Source: an uncultured bacterium (GTDB lineage Bacteria; Desulfobacterota_D; UBA1144). Taken from it: a stretch of 64,000 nucleotides of DNA. Under the pieces are notes generated by a model. That model ran no database searches and was not told the DNA's origin. It saw only the letters and a program-made list of their open reading frames with translations. The stretch lies in assembly GCA_913050325.1 (NCBI GenBank), contig CAJWZP010000001.1:65611-129610 (forward strand). Direction: 5' to 3'. Within the stretch, counting starts at the first letter, position 1; each line of letters begins with the position of its first letter. A program made the translations under genes and the position numbers. Positions 7,065 through 16,679 of the stretch are shown here, piece by piece.

Positions 7065-7502
7065 ATGAATAAAATTTTGCATTTAAAAAAAGAACACCAA
7101 AAACTAGTAACCAATGTTGAAAAAGAAGTATTTCCAAATAATTGGACCAGTGAACAAATAACTCTTCATCTTGAAAATAAATTTAGTTGGAATATTGGAC
7201 TATTAATAAATAATAAAATAGTTTCATATTCTCTATGCTTATTTAATTCGGATTATATTGAGATTCTAAGAATTGGTACATTAGAAAGTTATAGATCAAG
7301 AGGTTTTGCATCGGTTCTAATTTCAAACGTGGAAGAGTTTGCTATAAAAAAATCAATTGGAAAAATTCAATTAGAACTCAAAGAAAACAATAAAAACGCT
7401 TATAAATTATATACTTCAAAAAATTTTAAAATAGATTCTATTAGAAAAAAGTATTATTTAAAAGAAAAAAAAGATGCCATTTTGATGAGTAAAATTCTAT
7501 AA
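7065..7502 (+). CDS. GNAT acetyltransferase, RimI-like
   Basis: A 145-aa GNAT-fold N-acetyltransferase resembling RimI/RimJ protein N-terminal acetylases. Motif A (acetyl-CoA pyrophosphate loop) reads 'YRSRGFASVLISNVEEFA'. Motif B is 'LELKENNKNAYKLYTSKNF', with the N/AY..Y..F pattern typical of RimI. RimI proteins acetylate the N-terminal Ala of ribosomal protein S18; the true substrate is unproven here. No TsaB/TsaE neighbour supports the assignment. A perfect TATAAT ends 7 bases before the ATG, so the mRNA is predicted to be leaderless. The stop lies 4 bases from the mutase stop on the other strand. Confidence 0.82.
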   Translation: MNKILHLKKEHQKLVTNVEKEVFPNNWTSEQITLHLENKFSWNIGLLINNKIVSYSLCLFNSDYIEILRIGTLESYRSRGFASVLISNVEEFAIKKSIGKIQLELKENNKNAYKLYTSKNFKIDSIRKKYYLKEKKDAILMSKIL

Positions 7503-7506
7503 TTGA

Positions 7507-9129
7507 TTATGTACCTTTATACCTTCCATAGATTTTTTCAAGAGCTGAGGTCATTTCCCCTATTGTACAATACGCTCTAACAGAATTTACTATAAACGGC
7601 ATAACATTTTCATTATTTTCTGCAGCTTTTGTAAGTTCATTTAAACATTTTTCAACTAAATCATTATCTCTTTTACTTTTTAAATTTTTTAACTTTTCTA
7701 TTTGATTCTTTTCAAGGAGGGGGTCAATTTCTTGAATAGGTGTTTCTTTTTCTGTTGATGCTTTAAAATCATTAATTCCAACAACAACTCGTTCTTTATT
7801 CTCAACTTCAATTTGAAAATCAAAAGCTGAATTTTCAATTTCTCCTTGAATAAAATTATCCTCGATACATTTTATCATTCCACCTTTTTCTTTAATTAGA
7901 TCTAGATAGTCATAGACTTTCTTTTCAATTTCATCAGTTAAATATTCTATAAAATATGATCCTGCTAGAGGGTCGATTGTATCACCAACTTCAGATTCAA
8001 ATGCTATTATTTGTTGTGTTCTTAAAGCAATAGTTGCTGAGTCTTCAGTAGGTAAACCTAGAGCTTCATCAAAAGAATTTGTATGGAGGGATTGTGTACC
8101 GCCTAAAACAGCCGCTAGCGCCTGCATTGATACTCTAACAACATTATTCATTGGCTGTTGAGCAGTTAAAGTCACACCACCTGTTTGAGAGTGAACTCTA
8201 AATTTACAAGATGCGGGATTAGTAACTCCAAACTCATCTTTTAAAATATTGGACCAAATTCTTCTTGCAGCTCTATATTTTGCTATTTCTTCAAAAAAAT
8301 TATTATGTACAGCAAAGAAAAAAGAAACTCTTTTACATATTTGCTCAATATCTATTCCTCTTCCTTTAGCAATTTGAAGATACTCAATTGCATCCGCCAA
8401 CATAAAAGAAAGCTCCTGGACCGCTGTAGATCCTGCTTCACGTATATGATATCCACTAACACTAATAGGATTCCATTTAGGAATATTATCTTTACAATAT
8501 TCCATCATATCTACAGTTATTTTCACAGATGGTTCAGGCGGAAAAGCATAAGTTCCTCTAGCAATAAATTCTTTTAATAAATCATTTTGTACAGTTCCCA
8601 TAATTTTTTCGGCAGAAACACCTTGTTTCTCAGCCGCAATCATATACATCGCTAAGAGCATTGATGCGGTTGCATTAATAGTCATAGACGTTGAAACTTT
8701 ATCTAAAGGAATACCTTCGAGTAATATTTCCATGTCTTCTAGTGAATCAATAGCAACTCCTACTTTACCAACTTCACCTTTACTTATTGGGCTATCAGAG
8801 TCGTATCCCATCTGGGTTGGTAAATCAAAAGCTACACTCAATCCCGTTTGACCCTTATCTAATAAATATTTAAACCTATTATTTGTTTCACTTGCCGAGC
8901 CAAAACCCGCATATTGCCTCATAGTCCAGAATCGACCACGATACATAGTCGGTTGAACTCCTCTAACATAAGGAAATTCACCGGGGAAAGAGTTTTTATT
9001 TTGAGTATTTTTGTCTACGTCATCAGGGGTAAAGAAAGGTTCTATATTAATACCTGAGGATGTCTTAAAAGTACTTTTTCTTTCTTTGATTTTTTCTTTA
9101 AACTTTTCCTTCCATTCTTTTTTATTCAT
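7507..9129 (-). CDS. Methylmalonyl-CoA mutase, catalytic (large) subunit without B12-binding domain
   Basis: Adenosylcobalamin-dependent interconversion of methylmalonyl-CoA and succinyl-CoA. The 540-aa protein is only the TIM-barrel catalytic domain: 'GVQPTMYRGRFWTMRQYAGF', 'SVAFDLPTQMGYDSD' and 'SISGYHIREAG'-type substrate segments are present. The C-terminal DxHxxG cobalamin domain is missing. In two-subunit mutases a separate small protein supplies it, and that gene is not in this window. Tyr in 'RQYAGF' and Ala before 'FDLPT' fit methylmalonyl-CoA mutase; from memory 2-hydroxyisobutyryl-CoA mutase has Ile and Asp there. The gene lies 2 bases after ispB on the same strand. It makes the cell dependent on B12, consistent with the riboswitch/BtuB locus at 21 kb. 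Confidence 0.9.
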   Translation of the reverse strand: MNKKEWKEKFKEKIKERKSTFKTSSGINIEPFFTPDDVDKNTQNKNSFPGEFPYVRGVQPTMYRGRFWTMRQYAGFGSASETNNRFKYLLDKGQTGLSVAFDLPTQMGYDSDSPISKGEVGKVGVAIDSLEDMEILLEGIPLDKVSTSMTINATASMLLAMYMIAAEKQGVSAEKIMGTVQNDLLKEFIARGTYAFPPEPSVKITVDMMEYCKDNIPKWNPISVSGYHIREAGSTAVQELSFMLADAIEYLQIAKGRGIDIEQICKRVSFFFAVHNNFFEEIAKYRAARRIWSNILKDEFGVTNPASCKFRVHSQTGGVTLTAQQPMNNVVRVSMQALAAVLGGTQSLHTNSFDEALGLPTEDSATIALRTQQIIAFESEVGDTIDPLAGSYFIEYLTDEIEKKVYDYLDLIKEKGGMIKCIEDNFIQGEIENSAFDFQIEVENKERVVVGINDFKASTEKETPIQEIDPLLEKNQIEKLKNLKSKRDNDLVEKCLNELTKAAENNENVMPFIVNSVRAYCTIGEMTSALEKIYGRYKGT

Positions 9130-9131
9130 AA

Positions 9132-10112
9132 TTAAGTGATCCTTGTTAAATTACCTTTGAGTAAAAATTCTAATGCTGTCTTATAAATTGAGCTATCCAA
9201 AGCCTTTATATTTGTTAGTGCTTTTTTAGCAAACCTCTCAGCTTCTTTTTTTGTTTTATTTAATGAATCTTCATTAATTATAAGATTATACAGAAAATCT
9301 AAGCTCTTTCTATCGAATTTTCTTTGTTTAATAATTGATTCAGTTTTTTTAAAATTATTTTTTGATGTTGAATTAACAGCCATTATTAAAGGCAGCGTTA
9401 CTTTACCATCCTTAAGATCCTGCAAAGTTCTTTTTCCTAAAATTTTCGTATCCCCAGTAAAATCTAACATGTCATCAACTATTTGAAACGAAATACCTAA
9501 ATTAAGACCAAAATTTTTCATTGATTTAACTTTTTGAGGATTTGCTCCAGCTAAAATCGCTCCTACCTCAGAGCAAGATGAAAGCAGGGAAGCTGTTTTT
9601 AAGCTAATCATTTTAAAATAAGATTTAATAGAAAAGTCATTAAATTTCTTCGAGAAAGCCAAATCCATAATTTGACCATCGGCTAATTCAGAAGCAGCAT
9701 TAGTCACTGAATTCATAACATGATTATTTTTAGTTTGATTTATTAACCATAGTGATTTGGACAATAGAAAATCACCAGCTAAAACACTTGCATGATCACC
9801 CCAAATAACATTTGAGGTTTTCTGACCTCTCCTCATAGTTGATTCATCTACTATATCATCATGAATTAAAGAAGCTGAGTGTAAAAGCTCTACCGCTGCG
9901 GCAGCTTTTAAAATATTTGAATTTGATTTCTTTTTAAAAGATAAGAATGTTAATAATAGTAAAATTGGTCTAAATCTCTTTCCTGGTTTTAAAATAATAT
10001 GTTTTGAGATATCAGTACAAATGGTTTCATTTGCTATTGTAGAATCTTTTAAAATTTTTTCCACTTTTACTAAATCATTTTTAAGTAAGTTAAAAATACC
10101 TTTGGAATCCAT
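9132..10112 (-). CDS. ispB: Polyprenyl diphosphate synthase (IspB-like trans-prenyltransferase)
   Basis: Elongates farnesyl diphosphate with isopentenyl units to the long side chain of quinones. At 326 aa it shows the first aspartate-rich motif in 'SLIHDDIVDESTMRRG' and the second in 'FQIVDDMLDFTGD', with 'GKRFRPILLLL' at the IPP site. Chain length cannot be read reliably, though small residues before the first motif suggest a long product. It lies immediately upstream of the mutase gene on the minus strand and is divergent from cvpA. Octaprenyl or nonaprenyl synthase are equally possible specific names. Confidence 0.88.
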   Translation of the reverse strand: MDSKGIFNLLKNDLVKVEKILKDSTIANETICTDISKHIILKPGKRFRPILLLLTFLSFKKKSNSNILKAAAAVELLHSASLIHDDIVDESTMRRGQKTSNVIWGDHASVLAGDFLLSKSLWLINQTKNNHVMNSVTNAASELADGQIMDLAFSKKFNDFSIKSYFKMISLKTASLLSSCSEVGAILAGANPQKVKSMKNFGLNLGISFQIVDDMLDFTGDTKILGKRTLQDLKDGKVTLPLIMAVNSTSKNNFKKTESIIKQRKFDRKSLDFLYNLIINEDSLNKTKKEAERFAKKALTNIKALDSSIYKTALEFLLKGNLTRIT

Positions 10113-10158
10113 TTTTTTAAATTAGCAGAAATAGCTATTAAGTCAAAGACATATGAAT

Positions 10159-10164
10159 TATAAT
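10159..10164 (+). promoter_or_regulatory. -10 hexamer TATAAT of a predicted leaderless promoter for cvpA-fbp
   Basis: A perfect TATAAT ends exactly 7 bases before the cvpA ATG at 10172, placing the transcription start at or next to the A of the ATG. No Shine-Dalgarno sequence is present. The -35 region is not obvious. Confidence 0.6.
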
Positions 10165-10171
10165 ATTAGAA

Positions 10172-10615
10172 ATGCTAGTTTATGATTACATTTTTATTGT
10201 AATAATATTGATTTTTTCATCAATAGGCCTTTATTCTGGTTTTATTAGTATATTAAAAAAAATTTTACAGCTAGTAATTCCAATCTTTATAACTTATACG
10301 TTTAATAATAACTTTTACGACTACTTAATAAAAGATTTAAATTTTTATGGGGGATACTTTTCAAGACCTCTTTCTATATTAATTTTATTTATTTTAATTT
10401 ATTTTACTATTTTTATTATTTTTTTTACTTTAGAAAAAATTATAACCATAATTGGAATGGGAATAATTGATAAAATTTTGGGTTTGTTCTTTGGTTCAAT
10501 TTGTGGAATTATTTTAGGGTATATTTTTTTAAAAATAGTGTATCACTCCTTCAATATAAAAACACTTTTTTTAAATGAAATTAATAGTTTAATTAACATT
10601 GTAAATACATTATGA
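10172..10615 (+). CDS. CvpA family inner-membrane protein
   Basis: A 147-aa integral membrane protein with about four hydrophobic helices and the CvpA-type start 'YDYIFIVIILIFSSIGLYSG'. Glycine-rich 'DKILGLFFGSICGIILGYI' near residue 110 also fits the family. CvpA homologues were named for colicin V production in E. coli and are implicated in envelope homeostasis; a precise function is not known. The stop overlaps the fbp start in an ATGA junction, so the two are translationally coupled. The N-terminus is fixed by the TATAAT located 7 bases upstream of this ATG. Confidence 0.78.
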   Translation: MLVYDYIFIVIILIFSSIGLYSGFISILKKILQLVIPIFITYTFNNNFYDYLIKDLNFYGGYFSRPLSILILFILIYFTIFIIFFTLEKIITIIGMGIIDKILGLFFGSICGIILGYIFLKIVYHSFNIKTLFLNEINSLINIVNTL

Positions 10616-11628
10616 GAAAAAAAGAAAAACTTACCGCATATCAATATTTACTGAGGGACAAACTTAGTGGAGATAAAAATCGAGAGTTGATTGCTCTGTT
10701 AAAAGATATTAAGTTAGCTTCCAGACAAGTATCTAAAGAACTTAATAGTGCAAGTTTAAATAATACTCTAGGCGAATTGTCAGGTAAAAAAAATACTCAT
10801 GGAGAAGCAGTTAAGAAGTTTGATATTATTTCAAACAATTTATTCATAAAATCACTGGAAAATGGAGGAAATTGTGCAGGAATAGTTTCTGAGGAAAAAG
10901 AAAAAGTATTAGTATTTAACAATGAGGTATCAAGAAATTCAAAATACATAGTTTGCATCGATCCTCTTGACGGATCAACTAACATTGATGTAAATGTTCC
11001 AGTTGGAACAATTTTTTCTGTATTAAAAAGACCAAATGTTTCAGATAAAACTTTTTCAAAAGATTTTTTACAAGTTGGCAGCAAGCAAGTTGCGGCAGGT
11101 TATGTGCTTTATGGCTCTTCGACAATTTATGTTTTAACAGTTGGTAAAGGTGTTGATGCTTTTACTTTGGATCCAGTTGTACAAGAATTTTATCTATCTC
11201 ATAAAAACATAAAGATTCCAAAAAAGGGAAGGATGTATTCCGTTAATCAGGGAAACTTTTATGAGTTTCCATTATCACTTCAAGAATATATTAGATGGTG
11301 CGAGCAAGAAGATTCGAAATCTGGCAGACCCTACTCTTTAAGATATGTTGGATCAATGGTTGCAGATATTCATAGAAGTCTTTTAAAAGGAGGATTGTTT
11401 ATTTATTCAAAATCTAAAAGTGCTAGTAGTGGAAAATTACGATTATTATATGAATGTAACCCAATGGCTTTCATAATTGAACAAGCTGGAGGGATGGCGA
11501 TTGATGGGAAAAAAAGAATATTGGATATACAGCCTAAAAGTATTCATCAAAAATCACCAATATTTATTGGCTCTTCAGAAATGGTGAAACAGATTAACAA
11601 ATTTTTAAAGAGTAGATTATTTAATTAA
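10612..11628 (+). CDS. fbp: Fructose-1,6-bisphosphatase, class I
   Basis: Hydrolyses fructose 1,6-bisphosphate to fructose 6-phosphate, the committing step of gluconeogenesis. The 338-aa protein has the metal-binding signature '[20 protein letters not shown]' around residue 120. It also has '[19 protein letters not shown]' and '[20 protein letters not shown]' near the C-terminus, all class I FBPase blocks. It is translationally coupled to cvpA. Its 3' end overlaps the fructose-bisphosphate aldolase gene on the opposite strand by 4 bases, so the phosphatase and the enzyme making its substrate are convergently arranged. Confidence 0.95.
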   Translation: MRKKEKLTAYQYLLRDKLSGDKNRELIALLKDIKLASRQVSKELNSASLNNTLGELSGKKNTHGEAVKKFDIISNNLFIKSLENGGNCAGIVSEEKEKVLVFNNEVSRNSKYIVCIDPLDGSTNIDVNVPVGTIFSVLKRPNVSDKTFSKDFLQVGSKQVAAGYVLYGSSTIYVLTVGKGVDAFTLDPVVQEFYLSHKNIKIPKKGRMYSVNQGNFYEFPLSLQEYIRWCEQEDSKSGRPYSLRYVGSMVADIHRSLLKGGLFIYSKSKSASSGKLRLLYECNPMAFIIEQAGGMAIDGKKRILDIQPKSIHQKSPIFIGSSEMVKQINKFLKSRLFN

Positions 11629-12701
11629 GCAATAGTTACTTTTTTATTTAAATAAACATCTTGAACTGTATTTAAAATTTCAACCCCTTCTTTAAAAGGT
11701 TTTTGAAAAGCTTTTCTCCCTGTTATTAATCCCATACCACCAGACCTTTTATTTATAACTGCAGTCTTAACTGCTTGAGAAATATCATTATCTCCTGAGG
11801 GTCCACCTGAATTAATTAAACCGGATCTTCCAGCATGACAATTTAAAAGCTGATATCTATTTAAATCAATTGGATTATTAGATGTTAATTCTTCATAAAC
11901 CTTAGAATGAGTTCTACCAAATTGTAAATCAACAAATCCATTATTACATTCAGCAATTTTTTGTTTTACTATATCTGCTTGAATTGTACTTGCAAGATGA
12001 TTAGCTTGACCTGTTAAGTCAGCAGCTAGATGATAGTCTTTATTTTTAGTTTTAAAATTTTCATTCCTCAAATAAGCCCATAAAATTGTAATTAGTCCTA
12101 ATGAATGTGCATATTCAAACATTTGGGAAACCTCTTGTATTTGTCTAGAACTTTCTTCTGAGCCAAAATAAATTGTTGCACCTACTCCTATCGCACCAAG
12201 ATTAAACGCTTGGTCAACTGAAGCAAATGGTATTTGGTCGTATTCATTTGGATAAGATAAAAATTGATTATGATTTAATTTTACTATAAAAGGAATTTTA
12301 TGAGCATATTTCCTAGATACAGAACCCAATACTCCAAGAGTTGAAGTAACGGCACTACATCCTCCCTCTATAGCTAACTTTATTAAATTTTCTGGATCAA
12401 AGTAAATTGGATTTGGAGCAAATGAAGCTCCTGCGGAATGCTCAACACCCTGATCAACTGGCAAAATTGACAGATAACCTGTTTTTTGAAGTCTTCCAAA
12501 ATTAAATAAATTCTGAAAATTTCTTAAAACAGTATTCGAACGATCGGAATTAGAAAGCACTCTATCAATAAAATCTTTACCCGGAAAATTAATTAAGGAC
12601 CTATCAATTGATTTACATTCATGCAACAACAATTCTTCAGATTCATTTCCCAATATTGATTCAATCCAAGAAATATCATTAGAAGGTCGGGACTTAGCCA
12701 T
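11625..12701 (-). CDS. fbaB: Fructose-bisphosphate aldolase, class I (archaeal/FbaB type)
   Basis: Reversible aldol condensation of glyceraldehyde 3-phosphate and dihydroxyacetone phosphate through a Schiff base. The 358-aa protein belongs to the DhnA/FbaB family rather than the zinc class II family: '[20 protein letters not shown]', '[20 protein letters not shown]' and the region '[12 protein letters not shown]' with the likely Schiff-base Lys. The end '[17 protein letters not shown]' and '[15 protein letters not shown]' form the phosphate site. It is the third gene of gap-pgk-fba with 17 bases to pgk. No phosphofructokinase is seen in the window, so a gluconeogenic direction is plausible but unproven. 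Confidence 0.93.
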   Translation of the reverse strand: MAKSRPSNDISWIESILGNESEELLLHECKSIDRSLINFPGKDFIDRVLSNSDRSNTVLRNFQNLFNFGRLQKTGYLSILPVDQGVEHSAGASFAPNPIYFDPENLIKLAIEGGCSAVTSTLGVLGSVSRKYAHKIPFIVKLNHNQFLSYPNEYDQIPFASVDQAFNLGAIGVGATIYFGSEESSRQIQEVSQMFEYAHSLGLITILWAYLRNENFKTKNKDYHLAADLTGQANHLASTIQADIVKQKIAECNNGFVDLQFGRTHSKVYEELTSNNPIDLNRYQLLNCHAGRSGLINSGGPSGDNDISQAVKTAVINKRSGGMGLITGRKAFQKPFKEGVEILNTVQDVYLNKKVTIA

Positions 12702-12718
12702 GATTGAATTATAAAATA

Positions 12719-13912
12719 TTAATCAAGAATTTCTATACCTGGTAAATTCGAACCACCAATATATTCAAGCAAAGCACCACCACCTGTGGACATATGTGAT
12801 ATTTCAGACTCTAGTACTTCCGCTTTTCTTAAAGCAGCTATAGTCTCACCACCACCTACAACAGAGTTAGCTCCTCTCCAGGTTGCTAAAGCTAAGGCTC
12901 TTGCAATATGAAGAGTACCCGAAAAATATTTTTCGACTTCAAAAACTCCCATAGGTCCATTCCAAAAAATACAACCCGGGCCTTTAATTACAGAGTTGAA
13001 TAAATCAATTGTTTTAGGTCCTATATCAAATGCTTGATATCCGTCTGGTATTTGTTCATCAACAACTAAACATGAATTTGTTTTTTCAATTCCTTCTGAT
13101 ACTAAATGGTCAACAGGTAGTAAAATTTTATCTGAATTTTTAAAATAAACATCTTTTGCCCAATCAAGCATTTCGGGCTCATAAATAGAATTACCAATTT
13201 GGCCACCGATTGCTTTTATAAATGTATACGCAGCGCCGCCAGCTATGATAATTTTATCCGCCTTATCTAATAATTTAGCCATGGCAGAAATCTTATCTTT
13301 AATTTTGGAACCACCTATAATTACAACGAAGGGTTTATCTGCCTTTGTTAGCATTTCAGAAATAAATTTCAATTCTTTATTAACTAAGAAACCAGCCAAT
13401 TTATGTTTAAAGTTTAAGGCCATCCCATATGTTGACGCATGCGCTCTATGAGAGGTTCCAAATGCTTCATTTACATAAATATCGGCAAATGATGATAAAA
13501 GTTTACAAAATTTTTCATCATTGTCGGTTTCTTCATTATAAAATCTTAGATTTTCTAGTAATACAATAGATCCTTCATTTAATTTATTAACTTTTTTTAT
13601 CCAACCTTCTGTTGAAAAATCATCACAAAAAAAAACTTTCTTATCAATAAGTTCTGATAATCTTTTGGATACAATTTCTAAAGAAAGATCTTTATTTACA
13701 TTACCTTTAGGCCTCCCTAAATGAGAACCTAAAATAACTTTTGCTCCCGCATCTATTAAAAAATCAATTGTAGGGATTGCTCGTCTTATTCTATAATCTT
13801 CTCTAATAGTTCTAAGTTCATTATTTATTGGAACATTAAAATCAACTCTTACAAAAACTTTTTTGCCCCTATAAAAATCTGAGGGATAATCGGATATGAC
13901 TTTTTTAATCAT
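12719..13912 (-). CDS. pgk: Phosphoglycerate kinase
   Basis: Transfers phosphate between 1,3-bisphosphoglycerate and ADP in glycolysis and gluconeogenesis. The 397-aa protein shows both lobes: '[16 protein letters not shown]' and '[11 protein letters not shown]' for the 3-phosphoglycerate site, then '[20 protein letters not shown]' and '[10 protein letters not shown]' for the nucleotide site. It ends with '[14 protein letters not shown]'. The ATG overlaps the gap stop codon by one base (TAATG), which implies translational coupling. It belongs to a compact gap-pgk-fba operon read leftwards. Nothing unusual is seen. Confidence 0.97.
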   Translation of the reverse strand: MIKKVISDYPSDFYRGKKVFVRVDFNVPINNELRTIREDYRIRRAIPTIDFLIDAGAKVILGSHLGRPKGNVNKDLSLEIVSKRLSELIDKKVFFCDDFSTEGWIKKVNKLNEGSIVLLENLRFYNEETDNDEKFCKLLSSFADIYVNEAFGTSHRAHASTYGMALNFKHKLAGFLVNKELKFISEMLTKADKPFVVIIGGSKIKDKISAMAKLLDKADKIIIAGGAAYTFIKAIGGQIGNSIYEPEMLDWAKDVYFKNSDKILLPVDHLVSEGIEKTNSCLVVDEQIPDGYQAFDIGPKTIDLFNSVIKGPGCIFWNGPMGVFEVEKYFSGTLHIARALALATWRGANSVVGGGETIAALRKAEVLESEISHMSTGGGALLEYIGGSNLPGIEILD

Positions 13913-14919
13913 TAGAGAGAACTTCCAACTTTAAGAGCTAAATCAATAACCCTAGATGAATATCCATATTCATTATCGTACCATGCTACAACTTTAATAA
14001 ATTTATCAGAAATTACACTTGTTCCAAAAGGATCTAATATAGCTGAATTAGGATTTCCTAATAAATCAATTGAAACAGCACCATCATGGGCTATACCAAG
14101 ATATCCTTTCAAGTTTTCATTTGAAGCTTTTATAAAAGATTGATTTAATTCATCAACTGATACAGATTGTTCAATATTGGCAACAAAATCAACTAATGAA
14201 ACATTTGGAGTAGGAACTCTAACAGATATTGCAGACAAATTACCTTTTAATTCAGGAAAAATTTCTTCAATCGCTTTTGTAGCACCAGTACTAGTTGGAA
14301 TCATGGATAAAGCACCTGCACGAGCCCTCCTAATGTCTTTATGGGGTGAGTCAACAATTCGTTGATCATTTGTATAGGAATGAATAGTTGTCATATGGCC
14401 ATTCTTAAGTCCATAATTGTCTCTTAAAACTTTAACAATCATTGCAAGACAATTTGTCGTACACGATGCATTCGAAATTATATTATGTTGAGAAGAATCA
14501 TATAGTTCATCATTGGCACCCATAACTGTTGTCAAATCAACCGGTCCGTTTGACGGAGCAGATATTAATACTTTTTGAACAGACCCACCTAAATGAAGTG
14601 AAGCTTTTTCATGTGAAGTAAAAATACCTGTTGATTCAATAATTAAATCACAATTTTCTGATGACCAATCAATTTTATCAGGTGACATTTCGGAAAAAAA
14701 ACGAACTTTTTTAGAATCGATTGAAATGCCATCATCTAGAATCTCAACATTATTATTAAGAACACCAAATATTGAATCATATTTTAATAATTGAGCACAT
14801 GTTTTAAGATTAGCAATATCATTAATAGCAACGATATCAATATCGTTTCTATTTAATGCAATCCTTAAAACTTGTCTTCCTATTCTTCCAAAACCGTTAA
14901 TACCAATTTTAATAGACAT
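13912..14919 (-). CDS. gap: Glyceraldehyde-3-phosphate dehydrogenase
   Basis: Phosphorylating NAD(P)-dependent oxidation of glyceraldehyde 3-phosphate. The N-terminal Rossmann motif is 'IGINGFGRIGRQVLRIAL' and the catalytic Cys lies in 'SNASCTTNCLAMIVKVL'. 'STGATKAIEEIFPEL' and 'WYDNEYGYSSRVIDL' complete the family blocks. The ORF-track start (14976) is too long: the ATG at 14919 gives the usual 'MSIKIGINGFGR' start and has GGAG 8 bases upstream. Corrected length is 335 aa. This is the first gene of gap-pgk-fba, with a promoter-like TTGAAA-N16-TAATAT upstream. Confidence 0.96.
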   Translation of the reverse strand: MSIKIGINGFGRIGRQVLRIALNRNDIDIVAINDIANLKTCAQLLKYDSIFGVLNNNVEILDDGISIDSKKVRFFSEMSPDKIDWSSENCDLIIESTGIFTSHEKASLHLGGSVQKVLISAPSNGPVDLTTVMGANDELYDSSQHNIISNASCTTNCLAMIVKVLRDNYGLKNGHMTTIHSYTNDQRIVDSPHKDIRRARAGALSMIPTSTGATKAIEEIFPELKGNLSAISVRVPTPNVSLVDFVANIEQSVSVDELNQSFIKASNENLKGYLGIAHDGAVSIDLLGNPNSAILDPFGTSVISDKFIKVVAWYDNEYGYSSRVIDLALKVGSSL

Positions 14920-14948
14920 ATTCAACTCCAGATTATAAGGATTTTTTA

Positions 14949-14976
14949 ATATTACCTTTAAAACCTTGGATTTCAA
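14949..14976 (-). promoter_or_regulatory. Putative sigma-70 promoter of the gap-pgk-fba operon
   Basis: On the minus strand TTGAAA (14976-14971), a 16-base spacer and TAATAT (14954-14949) precede gap by about 30 bases. That leaves a leader long enough to hold the GGAG ribosome site seen before ATG 14919. This is an SD-led unit, unlike the leaderless ones nearby. Confidence 0.5.
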
Positions 14977-15001
14977 CGATTGAAGATTTTTAAATACGTG
15001 A

Positions 15002-15007
15002 TATTGT
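15002..15007 (+). promoter_or_regulatory. -10 hexamer (TGATATTGT) of a predicted leaderless promoter for argC
   Basis: TATTGT preceded by an extended -10 'TG' ends 6 bases before the argC ATG at 15014. No ribosome-binding site fits between. The hexamer matches TATAAT at four of six bases, so confidence is moderate. Confidence 0.42.
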
Positions 15008-15013
15008 GAATTT

Positions 15014-16024
15014 ATGAAAAAACTTAATGTCGGTGTGCTGGGATGTTCTGGTTACACAGGAATTGAATTACTGAAAATATTAGATATTCATCCTAATGTA
15101 AAATTAATTTTTTTAGGTTCAAATAGTAAAATTGGAATAAAAGCAGAAGTTTTACATTCTGGATTTAAAAATATTAATAAGAAAATTGTTAGAAATAATT
15201 CCTTAATATCAAAAGTTAAGGACCTAGACGTATTGTTTTCATGTCTACCAAACGGAGAATTGGCTAAAAATTTTAAAAAATTTACATCTAATAAAAAAAT
15301 TAAAATAATTGATCTAAGTGGGGATTTTAGACTTCCTAACTCATTAAATAAAAAGTGGTACAAGACAAAAAGAAATGACGATTTATTCAAAACATTTCAA
15401 TACATTCTCCCAGAATTAAACCAAAATAAAATTAATAAAAATAGGAATATATCAAATCCTGGATGCTATGCTACATCAATTATATTAGGAATTGCACCAA
15501 TAATCTCATCGTTAAATAAACAGAGTATTTTAATAGATACAAAATCAGGAATATCCGGTGCAGGTAAAAATAATAATATTGATTACATATTTAATGAAGC
15601 AAATGAAAATTTAAGTATATATAATGAGGGAAACCATAGGCATATGCCTGAGATCGAAAACTTTATTGCTAAAAATTATAAAAAGACTTTTAAAATTATT
15701 ATGATTCCTCATCTATTACCTTTAACAAGGGGAATTTTATCTAATATTTATGTCGATTTGAATCAAGAAATAACTGAAGATAAGGTTCTAGAAAAGTATA
15801 TAAATTTTTATAAAAATAATACTTTTATAAAAATTTCTAATAAAATTCCTTCTATTAAAGATGCAGTTAGAACAAACAATTGTTTAATAGGTATTAGAAA
15901 ATTTAAAAATACAAAAACTTTAATGGTAACAAGTGTAATAGATAATTTAATAAAAGGTGCATCAGGACAAGCAGTACAAAATATGAACCTGTTGTTTAAT
16001 TTGGATGAAGAATTAGGATTGTAA
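15014..16024 (+). CDS. argC: N-acetyl-gamma-glutamyl-phosphate reductase
   Basis: NADPH-dependent reduction of N-acetylglutamyl phosphate in arginine biosynthesis. The 336-aa protein starts '[20 protein letters not shown]' (nucleotide loop) and has the active-site Cys in '[15 protein letters not shown]'. The substrate region '[10 protein letters not shown]' is also present. It belongs to the longer type of about 340 residues. No other arg gene lies nearby, so the pathway is scattered. The 3' end overlaps cysE on the other strand by 12 bases. Confidence 0.94.
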   Translation: MKKLNVGVLGCSGYTGIELLKILDIHPNVKLIFLGSNSKIGIKAEVLHSGFKNINKKIVRNNSLISKVKDLDVLFSCLPNGELAKNFKKFTSNKKIKIIDLSGDFRLPNSLNKKWYKTKRNDDLFKTFQYILPELNQNKINKNRNISNPGCYATSIILGIAPIISSLNKQSILIDTKSGISGAGKNNNIDYIFNEANENLSIYNEGNHRHMPEIENFIAKNYKKTFKIIMIPHLLPLTRGILSNIYVDLNQEITEDKVLEKYINFYKNNTFIKISNKIPSIKDAVRTNNCLIGIRKFKNTKTLMVTSVIDNLIKGASGQAVQNMNLLFNLDEELGL

Positions 16025-16654
16025 TTTATTTATTTTATCTATCAAGGCATCTATTTTTTTATTTATTGTTAACATATCTTCACCCGTTGGATCGGGAAGT
16101 TTATTATGAAATAAGTCTGGACCACTTGAAGTAAATTCTTTATTTACTACTTTCCCAGGTATACCCACAACTGTTGAATTCTCAGGTATGTCATCAATAA
16201 CAACAGAATTTGCTCCAATTTTTGTATTCATTCCTATCTCTAGTGGACCTAAAACTTTACTTCCTGCTCCTATAATTACATTATCATTAATTGTGGGATG
16301 CCTCTTTCCCTTACTTGAACTTATTCCACCAAGTGTAACTCCTTGATAGATAGTTACATTCTTTCCAATATCAGTCGTCTCACCAATTACTACTCCCATT
16401 CCATGGTCAATAAAAAAACCAGAACTAATCCTTGCACCAGGATGAATTTCTATACCAGTAAAAGTCCTTATGATATTAGATATAATCCTACCAACTAATT
16501 TTAATCCAATGTTCCAAAGAAAATGTGAAATACGGTGCCACATTATCGCATGAAAGCCAGGGTATGTAAGTAGTACTTCTAAAATATTTCTGGCTGCTGG
16601 ATCTCTATCAAAAACAGCATTCATATCACTTTTAATATTTTTAAATAAATTCAT
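16013..16654 (-). CDS. cysE: Serine O-acetyltransferase
   Basis: Acetylates L-serine with acetyl-CoA, the first committed step to cysteine. The 213-aa protein has the N-terminal helical part with '[20 protein letters not shown]' and the hexapeptide-repeat left-handed beta helix. The catalytic region is '[19 protein letters not shown]' and the repeats continue through '[13 protein letters not shown]'. It lies 25 bases downstream of cofH on the same strand and may be read through from the F420 operon. There is no functional link between the two pathways that I know of. Confidence 0.95.
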   Translation of the reverse strand: MNLFKNIKSDMNAVFDRDPAARNILEVLLTYPGFHAIMWHRISHFLWNIGLKLVGRIISNIIRTFTGIEIHPGARISSGFFIDHGMGVVIGETTDIGKNVTIYQGVTLGGISSSKGKRHPTINDNVIIGAGSKVLGPLEIGMNTKIGANSVVIDDIPENSTVVGIPGKVVNKEFTSSGPDLFHNKLPDPTGEDMLTINKKIDALIDKINKLQS

Positions 16655-16679
16655 TTTTTAAAAAGAATAAACTAAATGT

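Noticed and set aside
7507-9129. 2-hydroxyisobutyryl-CoA mutase instead of methylmalonyl-CoA mutase
   Set aside because: The two discriminating positions I remember (Tyr in RQYAGF, Ala before FDLPT) match methylmalonyl-CoA mutase; left as an alternative only.
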